Positions 15,549 to 23,627 of a stretch of DNA of 37,144 nt are shown here, one piece after another. A model generated the notes under the pieces. That model ran no database searches, was not told where the DNA came from, and saw nothing but the letters and a program-made list of their open reading frames with translations. Position numbers and translations under genes: made by a program. Positions within the stretch are counted from its first letter, which is position 1; each line of letters begins with the position of its first letter. Origin of the DNA: Rhizobium sp. Q54 (GTDB lineage: Bacteria; Pseudomonadota; Alphaproteobacteria; Rhizobiales; Aestuariivirgaceae); contig CAMDBX010000036.1 of the NCBI GenBank assembly GCA_945889445.1, positions 1-37,144 on the forward strand, given 5' to 3'.

Positions 15549-16235
15549 GCCATGCCTGTGGACCTGACCACCCTTCGGCTTGACCGTTCCCGCCCCTTGC
15601 GCGACCAGATCTACCCGCTGGTGCGCGGGCTGATCCTGAGCGGCATCATCCGCCCCGGCGAGGTGATCGACGAGAAGGCGATCGCCGCCCAGCTCGACGT
15701 ATCCCGCACGCCGGTGCGCGAGGCGGTGAAGCGGCTCTCCGACGAGCACCTCGTCGATGTGGTGGCACAATCGGGAACCCGGGCCTCGCGGATGGACCGC
15801 AAGGCCATTGATGAGTCCTTCCTCATCCGCCGTGCGCTGGAGATGGAAAGCGCCGCACAGGCCGCCACCAACATGAACCAGGAACACGCCGACCGCCTGC
15901 ACGACATTCTGGCCCGCCACGAACGCGCGGTGGAGAAGCGGCTCTTCGCGGAGGCCATCGCACAGGACGACGCGTTCCACCACGCCATCACCGAGATCAG
16001 CGACCTGCCGCTGCTGTGGAGCACCATCGAGATTTCCAAGGCCCAGCTTGACCGCTGCCGGCACATGATGGTGCCACGCGCCGGACAGGCCGAGGCCACG
16101 CTGGAGCAGCACCGCGAGATCATCCGCGGCCTGAACAGCCGCGACCCCGCCAAGGCGGCGGCCGCCATGAAGGCCCACCTTGATGCAGCCTATCGCAGCA
16201 CGGTGGCAGTGCTGGACGGTCCGGGACTGGGATAA
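15543..16235 (+). CDS. GntR/FCD-family transcriptional regulator
   Basis: A 230-residue FadR-subfamily GntR regulator. The winged helix-turn-helix (about 18-82) reads GEVIDEKAIAAQLDVSRTPVREAVKRL. The FCD ligand domain (about 95-220) has Asp142/143, His146/147, His190 and His212 in the positions of the usual metal/carboxylate-ligand site. FCD regulators typically respond to sugar acids or other carboxylates, so the effector is likely an organic-acid intermediate. The ATG at 15543 has no Shine-Dalgarno, and an alternative ATG lies at 15552. Translation may be leaderless. It is divergent from the ten-gene ABC/dehydrogenase operon and is its most likely regulator. A palindrome overlaps its start. 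Confidence 0.88.
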   Translation: MTAMPVDLTTLRLDRSRPLRDQIYPLVRGLILSGIIRPGEVIDEKAIAAQLDVSRTPVREAVKRLSDEHLVDVVAQSGTRASRMDRKAIDESFLIRRALEMESAAQAATNMNQEHADRLHDILARHERAVEKRLFAEAIAQDDAFHHAITEISDLPLLWSTIEISKAQLDRCRHMMVPRAGQAEATLEQHREIIRGLNSRDPAKAAAAMKAHLDAAYRSTVAVLDGPGLG

Positions 16236-16319
16236 CCGCCCGGCCCGGCTAATGGCCACGGTCCGGGAACGTTGCAGAAGGACTGGAACCGGGAGGGCTG
16301 GCCGGGCGTATATAGTCTT

Positions 16320-16931
16320 ATGAAAACACCCATGAACAAGGCAGCACGCATGCTGATGTATTTCGCCCTGGCGCTGCTGGTCGCCGTCATCGGCCTCGTT
16401 GGCTTCTGGTATGTGCAGACGCGCAACGTCGAGATCGCGCGTTACGAGGTGCTGCAGGCGGACGGCGCCATCGAATTGCGCGCCTACCCCCCGCTCCTCG
16501 TCGCGGAAGTCACCCGTACCGGCACGCGCGACCAGGCGGTGCGGGCCGGCTTCGGGCCGCTGGCGCGCTACATTTTCGCGCAGGAGCGTGGCGGCGAAAA
16601 GATCGCCATGACAGCCCCCGTGACGCAGACAGCGGAAGGCGGTTCCTGGACCGTCCGCTTCATCATGCCGTCAGGTTACTCACTCGACCGCCTGCCCAAG
16701 CCGTCGGGCGCCGATGTGAAGCTCACCGAACTCCCCGCAGCCCGCCGCGCCGCCATCCGCTTCAGCGGCTGGTGGTCAGACCCGCTGTTTACAGAGAAGA
16801 ATGCGGAGTTGCTGGCATGGATGGCGAAACACGGGCTCTCGCCGGTTGGCGAGCCCACCTTCGCCTACTACAACGATCCCTTCACGCCCGGCTTCCTGCG
16901 GCGGAACGAGATTCTGTATGACATCCAATAG
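16320..16931 (+). CDS. SOUL-family heme-binding-like protein
   Basis: A 203-residue protein with an N-terminal transmembrane anchor (about 10-32) and a SOUL domain. The family markers are seen in order: IARYEVLQADGAIELRAYPP, the EKIAMTAPVTQ strand, VRFIMPSGYSLDRLPKP, and the C-terminal AYYNDPFTPGFLRRNEI. SOUL proteins bind heme or porphyrins in eukaryotes, and the role of bacterial members is unclear. The start is uncertain: ATGs stand at 16272, 16320 and 16332, with GGGAGGG at 16301-16307 some 12 bases before 16320. The anchor places the domain on the periplasmic side. It shows no functional link to its neighbours. Confidence 0.85.
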   Translation: MKTPMNKAARMLMYFALALLVAVIGLVGFWYVQTRNVEIARYEVLQADGAIELRAYPPLLVAEVTRTGTRDQAVRAGFGPLARYIFAQERGGEKIAMTAPVTQTAEGGSWTVRFIMPSGYSLDRLPKPSGADVKLTELPAARRAAIRFSGWWSDPLFTEKNAELLAWMAKHGLSPVGEPTFAYYNDPFTPGFLRRNEILYDIQ

Positions 16932-16936
16932 GAGCC

Positions 16937-16962
16937 GTCATCCCGGCGCAGGCCGGGATGAC
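16937..16962. terminator. 11-bp palindrome between convergent genes
   Basis: GTCATCCCGGC (16937-16947) pairs perfectly with GCCGGGATGAC (16952-16962) around a GCAG loop. It lies six bases past the SOUL stop and five bases before the end of the convergent amidase gene. No T-run follows on either side. The sequence resembles a common interspersed repeat of many proteobacteria. It may serve as a bidirectional terminator or mRNA-end stabiliser. Confidence 0.6.
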
Positions 16963-16967
16963 GGGCA

Positions 16968-17855
16968 TCAAGTAGCTGCGCTCTTCGTCTTGCCGTCCAG
17001 CGTCATCAGCGCGCCGTAGAGTTCCGGCCGGCGGTCACGGAACACGCCCCATGAACGGCGGAGTTCCCGGATCACATCCATGTCGAAGCTTGCAACGCGC
17101 ACGCCCTCTTCCGTGCGATCCATCTCCGCGATCTTCTCGCCCTGATAGTCCGCGATGAAGGAACGGCCATAGAACACGTCGGAGCGGCCGTCGGGAGCCG
17201 TCTCCTTGCCCACGCGGTTGGACGCCATGAGTGGCATGATGTTGGCGGCCGCATGGCCGCGCATGCAGTTCTGCCAGTGCGTCGATGAATCATAGTCAGG
17301 GTTCGGCGGCTCGGAGCCGATGGCGGTGGGATAAAGCAGGATTTCAGCGCCCATCAGCGCCATGGCGCGGGCACATTCGGGGAACCACTGGTCCCAGCAA
17401 ATGCCAAGCCCGATGCGGCCCGCGGCCGTGTCCCACACCTTGAAGCCCGTATCGCCCGGTGAGAAATAGAACTTCTCCTGATAACCGCGGCCATCCGGAA
17501 TGTGGCTCTTGCGATAGAAGCCGAGCTCACGACCATCGGCATCGACGATGACCGTGGTGTTGTAATGCGCGGTGCCCGCGCGTTCGAACACGCTGACGGG
17601 CAGCACCACGCCCAGCTCCTTCGCGAGTGCTGCAAAGCGCTTCACCGTCGGATGGCGGTCAAGTTCCTCTGCCTGCCTGAGGAACTTCGCGTGCTGCTCG
17701 ATGCAGAAATAGTCGCCGTCGAACAGCTCCTGCAACAGGATGAGTTTCGCCCCCTTCGCGGCAGCTTCGCGCACGAGGCGCTCCGCCTTGTCAGAGTTCT
17801 TCGTCCAGTCGTTCTCGGAGGCCATCTGGGTAATGGCGGCCGTCAGCTTTCCCAT
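16968..17855 (-). CDS. aguB: N-carbamoylputrescine amidase-like nitrilase
   Basis: A 295-residue carbon-nitrogen hydrolase. The catalytic triad is Glu43 (LLQELFDGDYFC), Lys116 (YRKSHIPDG) and Cys153 (GICWDQWFPE). The segments YQEKFYFSPGDTGFKVW and STHWQNCMRGHAAANIMP are typical of N-carbamoylputrescine amidase, which releases ammonia and CO2 from N-carbamoylputrescine to give putrescine. The length matches the family. A related role on another N-carbamoyl amine such as N-carbamoyl-beta-alanine cannot be ruled out, because pyrimidine degradation genes are present about 10 kb away. Agmatine deiminase (AguA), the usual partner, is not in this window. The gene follows the flavoprotein gene by two bases, so the two form one operon. 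Confidence 0.88.
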   Translation of the reverse strand: MGKLTAAITQMASENDWTKNSDKAERLVREAAAKGAKLILLQELFDGDYFCIEQHAKFLRQAEELDRHPTVKRFAALAKELGVVLPVSVFERAGTAHYNTTVIVDADGRELGFYRKSHIPDGRGYQEKFYFSPGDTGFKVWDTAAGRIGLGICWDQWFPECARAMALMGAEILLYPTAIGSEPPNPDYDSSTHWQNCMRGHAAANIMPLMASNRVGKETAPDGRSDVFYGRSFIADYQGEKIAEMDRTEEGVRVASFDMDVIRELRRSWGVFRDRRPELYGALMTLDGKTKSAAT

Positions 17856-17857
17856 GG

Positions 17858-19960
17858 TCAGTCCTTCAATCCTGCAACTTCGCGGCGGAACGGCAATGCA
17901 TCGCCGATGGGCGGGGCTTCGAGTTCTTCAGCGTAACGGTGCCCGGCATAGGTCGCCCAGGCGATGGCGGCAGGGGCATTGGCGTCGCCGATGACCTTGA
18001 CCGTCGCGATGCCGTTATCGGCCCATTCCTCCTGGCGCGCCTTCAGCGCAAGGAACAACCCATCCTCCGGCAGGCGCGCGGTGACCATCACCACCGCATC
18101 GCAGCCGATGCGCTCGGGTCTGCCGGTATAGGTACAGAGAGCCGTAACGCCGTCGCCCTCGACAGAGGCGAGACCGCGCGTCACCTTCACATTCACGCCG
18201 ATGTCGAGCAGGCGCGCCTGGATGGTGCCCTGCTCCAGCGTGTTGAAGCTCCACTCTGCCACGCGCGAGGCTGGCGTGATGAATGTGACCTTGCAGCCCT
18301 TCTGCACCAGAAGCTCCGCCAGCACGCTGCCCATGTAGTAATGGTCATCATCATAGACCACCACCTCGCCCGAAGGCAGCGATCCTGCCATCAGCTCATC
18401 CGGCGTGAAGATCGGCATGGAGGCTGCCAGCGGGATCGGCAGCAGATTGTAACGCGCGATGCCATCGCGCCGCCAGCGCGCACCGGTGGCGATGGCCACG
18501 TGCTCAAAGCCGAAGCCCAGCACGTCGTCCGCCGTCAGTGCTGAATCGCGATAGATGTTGACGTTGGTCATCTTGGCGATCTGGCCGTGGCGATAGTCGC
18601 GCACGCGGGCCCAGGCATTGAGGCCGGGCAGCTTGCTCTCACGCGTCACGCGGCCACCCAGTTCGGCGGTGGCCTCAGCGAGTGCCACCTCATAGCCGCG
18701 CAGACCCAGTTTATGGGCAGCGGAAAGACCCGAGGGGCCCGCACCCACCACCAGCACCTTGGCGTCCGACTGCTTTGGTTTGATCGTCTCCGGGTGCCAG
18801 CCCTTGCGCCACTCCTCCATGAAGGACGAGTTTTGCGTGCAGCGTGACAGTGACATGGTCATGTCACCCGTCACGCAGATGTTGCAGCCGATGCACTCGC
18901 GAATGTCCTCGATGCGGCCTTCGTCGATCTTCTTGGGCAGGAAAGGGTCGGCAATCGAGGGCCGTGCGGCGCCGATGAAGTCCATCAGGCCCTGGCGCAC
19001 CTGCCGCACCATCATGTCGACAGAGGTGAAGCGACCGACGCCGACGACGGGCTTCGGTGTCAGTTGCTTCAGGCCGCGGATCAGGTCTTCCTGCGCGCCC
19101 TCCGGCTTGAAGCGCGAGGTGCCGGAGCAGGCCTCCCACGTGCCATGGGCAAAGTCCCACAGGTCGGGAAGCTCGGCGTGCATCGCCACCATGTCGCGCA
19201 GCTGGGCATTGGAGAAGCCCTGCTCGCCGGCGAGCTCATCGAGCGACAGGCGCACCGCGATGGCGCAGGTGTCGCCCACTTCGTCACGCGCGTCAGAGAT
19301 CAGTTCCTTCAGCAGCCGCGAGCGGTTCTCCAGCGAACCGCCATATTCATCGGTGCGCTGGTTGGTCCGCGGCGACAGGAAATGCTGGATGACGCCGAAG
19401 CCATGCGCGCCATAGAGGCAGAGAATGTCATAGCCCGCGCGCTTGGCGCGCCTGTAAGCCAGCCTGTGCCAGTGGCGGAGATTGCGGATGTCCTCCTTGT
19501 CCATGGCGCGCGCCTGCACGGGATCGCTGGTGAAGGTGAGGATCGGCGTGTGCGACGGCGCCAGCGGCACCTCGCGCGTATAGAGATTGGGACCATTGGC
19601 GCCGGAATAGGCGAGTTCAATGCCCGCCAGAGCGCCATTCGAGTGGATGGCGTCGGACATCTTCACAAGGCCCGGCATGTCGTCCTCGTCCCAGATGCGA
19701 AGCTCGATGAAGGGGGTGATCTCGGAGCTGTGATGGATTTCCACCTGTTCGGTGAAGATGACGCCCCAGCCGCCTTCCGACTTCACCCGACGCATCTCGG
19801 CGGCGGCGGAAGGGTCGCGGTAGCCGCCGCCATTGCAGTGCGGCACCTGGTAGAAGCGGTTCTTGGCGGTGACGGGGCCGATCCGGACCGGCTCGAACAG
19901 GACATCATAGCGATGGTCGCGCAGCTTCGCACCGCCGGCTGGGCTTGAGCCAATATCCAT
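17858..19960 (-). CDS. Trimethylamine-dehydrogenase-family FeS flavoprotein
   Basis: A 700-residue protein in three parts: an Old-Yellow-Enzyme-type FMN barrel (about 15-350), a 4Fe-4S site (C356, C359, C362, C374 in CIGCNIC...CTQN) and an FAD/ADP-binding domain (GAGPSG 406-411). Cys42 in VPHCNGG matches the residue that in trimethylamine dehydrogenase forms the covalent 6-S-cysteinyl FMN. The catalytic Tyr183 and His186 lie in LYGAH. Of the three aromatic residues that hold trimethylamine, only the tryptophan in DLWDF (W268) is kept. The others are Gln72 and Asp366. The enzyme probably demethylates a methylated amine or betaine breakdown product, such as dimethylglycine or dimethylamine, rather than trimethylamine. 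GGAGGT lies eight bases before the ATG. It is operonic with the amidase. Confidence 0.88.
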   Translation of the reverse strand: MDIGSSPAGGAKLRDHRYDVLFEPVRIGPVTAKNRFYQVPHCNGGGYRDPSAAAEMRRVKSEGGWGVIFTEQVEIHHSSEITPFIELRIWDEDDMPGLVKMSDAIHSNGALAGIELAYSGANGPNLYTREVPLAPSHTPILTFTSDPVQARAMDKEDIRNLRHWHRLAYRRAKRAGYDILCLYGAHGFGVIQHFLSPRTNQRTDEYGGSLENRSRLLKELISDARDEVGDTCAIAVRLSLDELAGEQGFSNAQLRDMVAMHAELPDLWDFAHGTWEACSGTSRFKPEGAQEDLIRGLKQLTPKPVVGVGRFTSVDMMVRQVRQGLMDFIGAARPSIADPFLPKKIDEGRIEDIRECIGCNICVTGDMTMSLSRCTQNSSFMEEWRKGWHPETIKPKQSDAKVLVVGAGPSGLSAAHKLGLRGYEVALAEATAELGGRVTRESKLPGLNAWARVRDYRHGQIAKMTNVNIYRDSALTADDVLGFGFEHVAIATGARWRRDGIARYNLLPIPLAASMPIFTPDELMAGSLPSGEVVVYDDDHYYMGSVLAELLVQKGCKVTFITPASRVAEWSFNTLEQGTIQARLLDIGVNVKVTRGLASVEGDGVTALCTYTGRPERIGCDAVVMVTARLPEDGLFLALKARQEEWADNGIATVKVIGDANAPAAIAWATYAGHRYAEELEAPPIGDALPFRREVAGLKD

Positions 19961-20082
19961 CTTCCATCACCTCCACACGCAATCCCGGCGCCGGACAATG
20001 CCAGCACCGCACGGATCGAAGCTATAGATTATCGCATGACGGAGGATGGGAAATCGCAATTTAGAGACGATTCCCCAGATGC

Positions 20083-20532
20083 CTAGCGGAGCGAGAGGAC
20101 CTCGACGACGCCTTGGGCCACGGCCTCGACGGCGGCAACCGGGGCAGGGGTGGCGGCAGGCGCCGCGGCGGATTTCTTCAGCGGCACGATCTTCACCGTG
20201 GCGACGCCGGCACCCGTAATGCCCAGTACCTTGGCGGCGCCATAGCTCACGTCGATGATGCGGCTCTTGATAAAGGGCCCGCGGTCGTTGATGCGCACGA
20301 TGACCGACTTGCCTGTCTTGACGTTGGTCACAAGCACCTTTGTGCCAAAGGGCAGCGTGCGGTGGGCGGCCGTGTAGCCGTGGGGGTCGAAGCGCTCGCC
20401 ATTGGCAGTGCGATGGCCGCTCTTGTAGTAGGAGGCCTTGCCGGTCTGGGCGGCGGCGTCCGCCTGCCCTGCCAGCTGTGCTCCCATCAATACGGCCAAC
20501 GCCGCTACGGCGGCCCAACGCACTTGCTTCAT
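20083..20532 (-). CDS. rlpA: RlpA-like septal ring protein
   Basis: A 149-residue secreted protein. The signal peptide ends at about residue 26 (QADA). A double-psi beta-barrel domain (about 30-115) has the RlpA landmarks GKASYYKSGHRTANGERFDP, HRTLPFGTKVLVTN, RINDRGPF and IDVSYGAAKVLG. RlpA proteins are periplasmic or outer-membrane lytic transglycosylases that act on peptidoglycan strands without stem peptides at the division septum. This one lacks the lipobox cysteine and the C-terminal SPOR domain of the full E. coli protein. It ends instead in an alanine-proline-rich tail. The Shine-Dalgarno AGGGGA sits very close to the ATG. It has no metabolic link to its neighbours. Confidence 0.88.
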   Translation of the reverse strand: MKQVRWAAVAALAVLMGAQLAGQADAAAQTGKASYYKSGHRTANGERFDPHGYTAAHRTLPFGTKVLVTNVKTGKSVIVRINDRGPFIKSRIIDVSYGAAKVLGITGAGVATVKIVPLKKSAAAPAATPAPVAAVEAVAQGVVEVLSLR

Positions 20533-20604
20533 TCCCCTGCACGCCCCGATTGTTTTCGTTGGCGGCGCACCATAGGCCGAAAAGGGGCGAGAATGTGGTC
20601 TTTC

Positions 20605-21852
20605 TTACGTTACGGCAACCATGCCGTCCAGCGCGATGGCGGGCCGCTTTCCGGCTACTAGATCGGCCGTGATGCGGGCTGCGCCATGGCTCATGGTCCA
20701 GCCCATGTGGCCCTGGCCGGTGTTGAACCACAGATTCTTCATGCGTGAGGGGCCGAGGATGGGGGTGCCCTCCGGCGTCATGGGCCTGAGGCCCGCCCAG
20801 AAGCTGGCCTTGCTCCAGTCCGCGCCATCCGGGAACAGCGTCTTCATGGTGGCCAGCATGGTCTCGAAGTCCTGCGGCTTGTGGGTGCGGCCATAGCCCG
20901 AGAACTCGGCCGTCGCCGTCACCCGTACCCGGTCGCCCATAGGGGCGTAGGCAACGAGCGTCTCCTCGTCGACGCCACCGATGGTGGGTGGGTTGTTGCG
21001 CCCCGCCATGGGGGCAGTGATGGCATAGCCCTTCACCGGGTAGATGGGCAGATCCTGGCCCAGTTCGCGCGCCAGATGCGGGGAATAGACGCCGAGGCAG
21101 AGCACCACCGCGTCCGCCGTCTCGCGGCCCTTGTTGGTGACGACGGCGGTGATGTGGTCACCGTCCTTCGCGAAGCCGGTGACGGTGGTCGCGTACTTGA
21201 AGGTGACGCCGCGCTCCTTCAGCCAGGCGGCCATGTTCTGCGCGAAGAGGCGGCAGTCGCCGCTCTCATCATCCGGGGCATAGAGCGCGCCTGCGAACTT
21301 GTCCTTCACCGGCGCCAAGGCGGGATCGCGCGCCGCCACGCCATCACGATCCAGCGTCTCGATGCGGCAGCCATTGTCGGAGAGAATACGCGACTTGGCC
21401 GAGGCCGCCTTGAGTGCGGCTTCAGACCGGTAAAGATACATGAGCCCGCCGGTGCGGCCGTCATAGTCAACACCTGTCCGCTTCACCGTGTCGTGGAAGA
21501 CGTCGAGCGAGTAGGTGCAGAGCTTCACCTTGCGGGTGGTGTTCAGCGCCGCGCGCTCCGGCGTGCATTCCCCCCAGAAGCGCCACATCCACTTCCAGAA
21601 GCGCGGATCGGTGGAGAATTTAAAACGTAGTGCCTGGTCGCCCCGCCAGAGGGAGCGCAGCAGGATCTTCGGTGCCGCCGGTGATGACCAAGCGTAAGCA
21701 TGGCCCGGCGCGAACAGCCCGGCGTTGGAAAATGAGGTGAAATTGGCGGGTTCCGGCTCCCGGTCGATCACCGTCACCTCGTGCCCATCGCGGTTCAGCT
21801 CATAGGCTGTGGTGATACCCACGATCCCCGCCCCCAGCACCAGCGCCTTCAT
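20605..21852 (-). CDS. dadA: D-amino acid dehydrogenase-like flavoprotein
   Basis: A 415-residue FAD protein of the DadA family, which oxidatively deaminates D-amino acids at the inner face of the membrane and passes electrons to the respiratory chain. The FAD-binding motif GAGIVG (8-13) is followed by TTAYELNRDGHEVTVIDRE. The segment FTSFSNAGLFAPGHAYAWSSP and the C-terminal GLRPMTPEGTPILGPSR and NTGQGHMGWTMSHGAAR are characteristic. The length is close to the 432 residues of E. coli DadA. It is divergent from the PuuB-like gene with 50 bp between the starts. No DadX racemase is adjacent, so the true substrate may be another imino or amino acid. Confidence 0.87.
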   Translation of the reverse strand: MKALVLGAGIVGITTAYELNRDGHEVTVIDREPEPANFTSFSNAGLFAPGHAYAWSSPAAPKILLRSLWRGDQALRFKFSTDPRFWKWMWRFWGECTPERAALNTTRKVKLCTYSLDVFHDTVKRTGVDYDGRTGGLMYLYRSEAALKAASAKSRILSDNGCRIETLDRDGVAARDPALAPVKDKFAGALYAPDDESGDCRLFAQNMAAWLKERGVTFKYATTVTGFAKDGDHITAVVTNKGRETADAVVLCLGVYSPHLARELGQDLPIYPVKGYAITAPMAGRNNPPTIGGVDEETLVAYAPMGDRVRVTATAEFSGYGRTHKPQDFETMLATMKTLFPDGADWSKASFWAGLRPMTPEGTPILGPSRMKNLWFNTGQGHMGWTMSHGAARITADLVAGKRPAIALDGMVAVT

Positions 21853-21902
21853 GCATCCGACCTTTTGATCTTGCGTTCGGGCAATGCTAGCAAGGCTTCA
21901 TC

Positions 21903-23243
21903 ATGGCTTCCACCACGCATCCGCATGCCTTCCATTTCGATCGCGCAGTTGACAGCTACTGGGAGGCATCCGCCGACCCGCTCGGGCTCGAAACGCCACA
22001 GCTGAAGGGCGAGCACTCCTGCGATGTCGCCGTCATCGGCGCGGGCTTCACGGGGCTCTCCGCCGCACTTGAACTTGCCCTGCAGGGCGTCGACGTGCGC
22101 GTGCTGGAGGCGGGCCACGTGGGCTGGGGGGCGTCTGGCCGGAACGGGGGCTTCGCCTGCATCGGCTCGCACAAGCTGTCCTATCCGAAGATGATCAGTC
22201 GTTACGGGCTTCCCGCCACGAAGCAGTATTACGAGACCATGCGCCAGTCGGTGGCGCTGGTGCGCGAGAACATCACCCGCTTCAACATCGATGCCTGGGC
22301 GACTGGTGAAGGAGAGGTGACGCTCGCCCACCTGCCGAGCCGGGTAGAGGAGCTGCGCGACGAGCAGGCCTTTCTCAAGAACACCTTTGGCGACGACACG
22401 GAGTTCCTCTCCAAGGAAGACCTGAAGGCACACGGTCTCGATGGCCCGGGCTTCTTCGCGGGCCTCAAGGGTGACGTGGGTTTCGGCGTCCACCCACTGA
22501 ACTATGTGCGCGGACTGGCACGGGCCGCCGCTGCGGCGGGCGCGAAGATCCATGGCCGCTCGCAGCTGGTCCGCTGGGAGGAGACCGCCGAAGGCCACCG
22601 CCTGCACACGAAGGACGGCCTGCTGAAGGCGGGCCAGGTGATCGTCGCCACCAATGGCTATACGCCGGAGGATGTTTCGAAACGCCATGCCGGGCGCATC
22701 ATGCCGGCCCTATCGAGCATTGCCGTGACCCGCCCCCTCACCGAAGCCGAGCGCCGGACGCAGGGCTGGACCTCCGCCCTGATGGCCTATGATTCACGCA
22801 AGCTGCTGCATTATTTCCGGCTGCTGCCCAATGGCCGCTTCCTGTTCGGCGGGCGCGGCGGCACCAACGCCTCGGACGCCGGCGGCGACGCCTACCGCCC
22901 CGTGCTGCTCAAGGCCTTCGCCGAGCTGTTTCCGGCCTGGGCTGAGGTCGAGATCACCCATTACTGGCGCGGCTTCGTGTGCCTGAGCCATGACCTCGTG
23001 CCCTACATCGGCGCGCTCGACGAGAAGAAGACGGTGTGGACGGCGATTGCCTACCACGGCAATGGCGTAGCCATGGGCTCATGGAGCGGCCGGGCAGTCG
23101 CGCGCCTTCTCACAAAAAAGACAGCGCGCGAGGAGCTTTCGCCCGTGCTCACGCGCCGCCTGTCACGTTTCCCCCTGCCCGCCTTCAGGCCCCTCTACTT
23201 GAAGGGCGCCTATGTCTGGTACGGCTGGGAGGACAGCCGCTAG
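21903..23243 (+). CDS. PuuB/OrdL-like FAD-dependent amine oxidoreductase
   Basis: A 446-residue DAO-superfamily flavoprotein. After about 38 residues it has the FAD motif VIGAGFTGLSAALELA (about 43-58), then GHVGWGASGRNGGFACIG, and the C-terminal AIAYHGNGVAMGSWSGR, an arrangement typical of gamma-glutamylputrescine oxidase (PuuB/OrdL) and related glycine/sarcosine oxidase-like enzymes. PuuB oxidises gamma-glutamylputrescine to the aldehyde with release of ammonia and H2O2. No PuuA synthetase or PuuC dehydrogenase is in the window, so the substrate is uncertain. CAAGG lies eight bases before the ATG. It is divergent from the DadA-like gene. Its stop directly abuts the stop of the convergent RidA gene. 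Confidence 0.85.
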   Translation: MASTTHPHAFHFDRAVDSYWEASADPLGLETPQLKGEHSCDVAVIGAGFTGLSAALELALQGVDVRVLEAGHVGWGASGRNGGFACIGSHKLSYPKMISRYGLPATKQYYETMRQSVALVRENITRFNIDAWATGEGEVTLAHLPSRVEELRDEQAFLKNTFGDDTEFLSKEDLKAHGLDGPGFFAGLKGDVGFGVHPLNYVRGLARAAAAAGAKIHGRSQLVRWEETAEGHRLHTKDGLLKAGQVIVATNGYTPEDVSKRHAGRIMPALSSIAVTRPLTEAERRTQGWTSALMAYDSRKLLHYFRLLPNGRFLFGGRGGTNASDAGGDAYRPVLLKAFAELFPAWAEVEITHYWRGFVCLSHDLVPYIGALDEKKTVWTAIAYHGNGVAMGSWSGRAVARLLTKKTAREELSPVLTRRLSRFPLPAFRPLYLKGAYVWYGWEDSR

Positions 23244-23597
23244 TTAGTCGAGGGCTGCCTCGACCATGATCTCGACGTCGATGCCGGGGGCGGCAAGTGC
23301 TGCCTCGACGGTGGCGCGGGCGGGGGTCTGGCCGGGGACCACCCAGGCATCCCACACCGAGTTCATTTCGGCGAAGGTCGTGATGTCGGTGAGCCAGATG
23401 TTGGCCTTGATCACCTTGGTCTTGTCGGTGCCCGCCTGCTTCAGCGTGGCGTCGATCTGGGTGAGCACGTCATGGGTCTGCTCGGCAACCGACTTGCCCA
23501 GTGCCTTGTCCGGCGTGAAGCCGGCGAGATAGACCTTGTTGCCGTGGATGACGGCGGAGCTCATGCGCTTGCCGGGTTCGATACGCTTCAGTGCCAT
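23244..23597 (-). CDS. RidA-family enamine/imine deaminase
   Basis: A 117-residue YjgF/YER057c/UK114 family protein. RidA-type members hydrolyse reactive 2-aminoacrylate and other imines or enamines released by amino acid oxidation. The conserved arginine R94 in PARATVEA, the N-terminal GKRMSSAVIHGNKVYLAG and the IDVEIMVEAAL strand fit the family. Other subgroups lack deaminase activity, and some act in pyrimidine or aminoacrylate catabolism. It is the last gene of a leftward set with two M20 enzymes. Its stop codon touches the stop of the convergent PuuB-like gene with no base between, so no terminator separates them. Confidence 0.88.
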   Translation of the reverse strand: MALKRIEPGKRMSSAVIHGNKVYLAGFTPDKALGKSVAEQTHDVLTQIDATLKQAGTDKTKVIKANIWLTDITTFAEMNSVWDAWVVPGQTPARATVEAALAAPGIDVEIMVEAALD

Positions 23598-23627
23598 GTC
23601 GTGTTCTCCTTTAAGAATGAGGGGTGT

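Noticed and set aside
19967-20731. 254-codon minus-strand frame around the RlpA gene
   Set aside because: It overlaps RlpA in another frame, and RlpA has a signal peptide and clear domain motifs.
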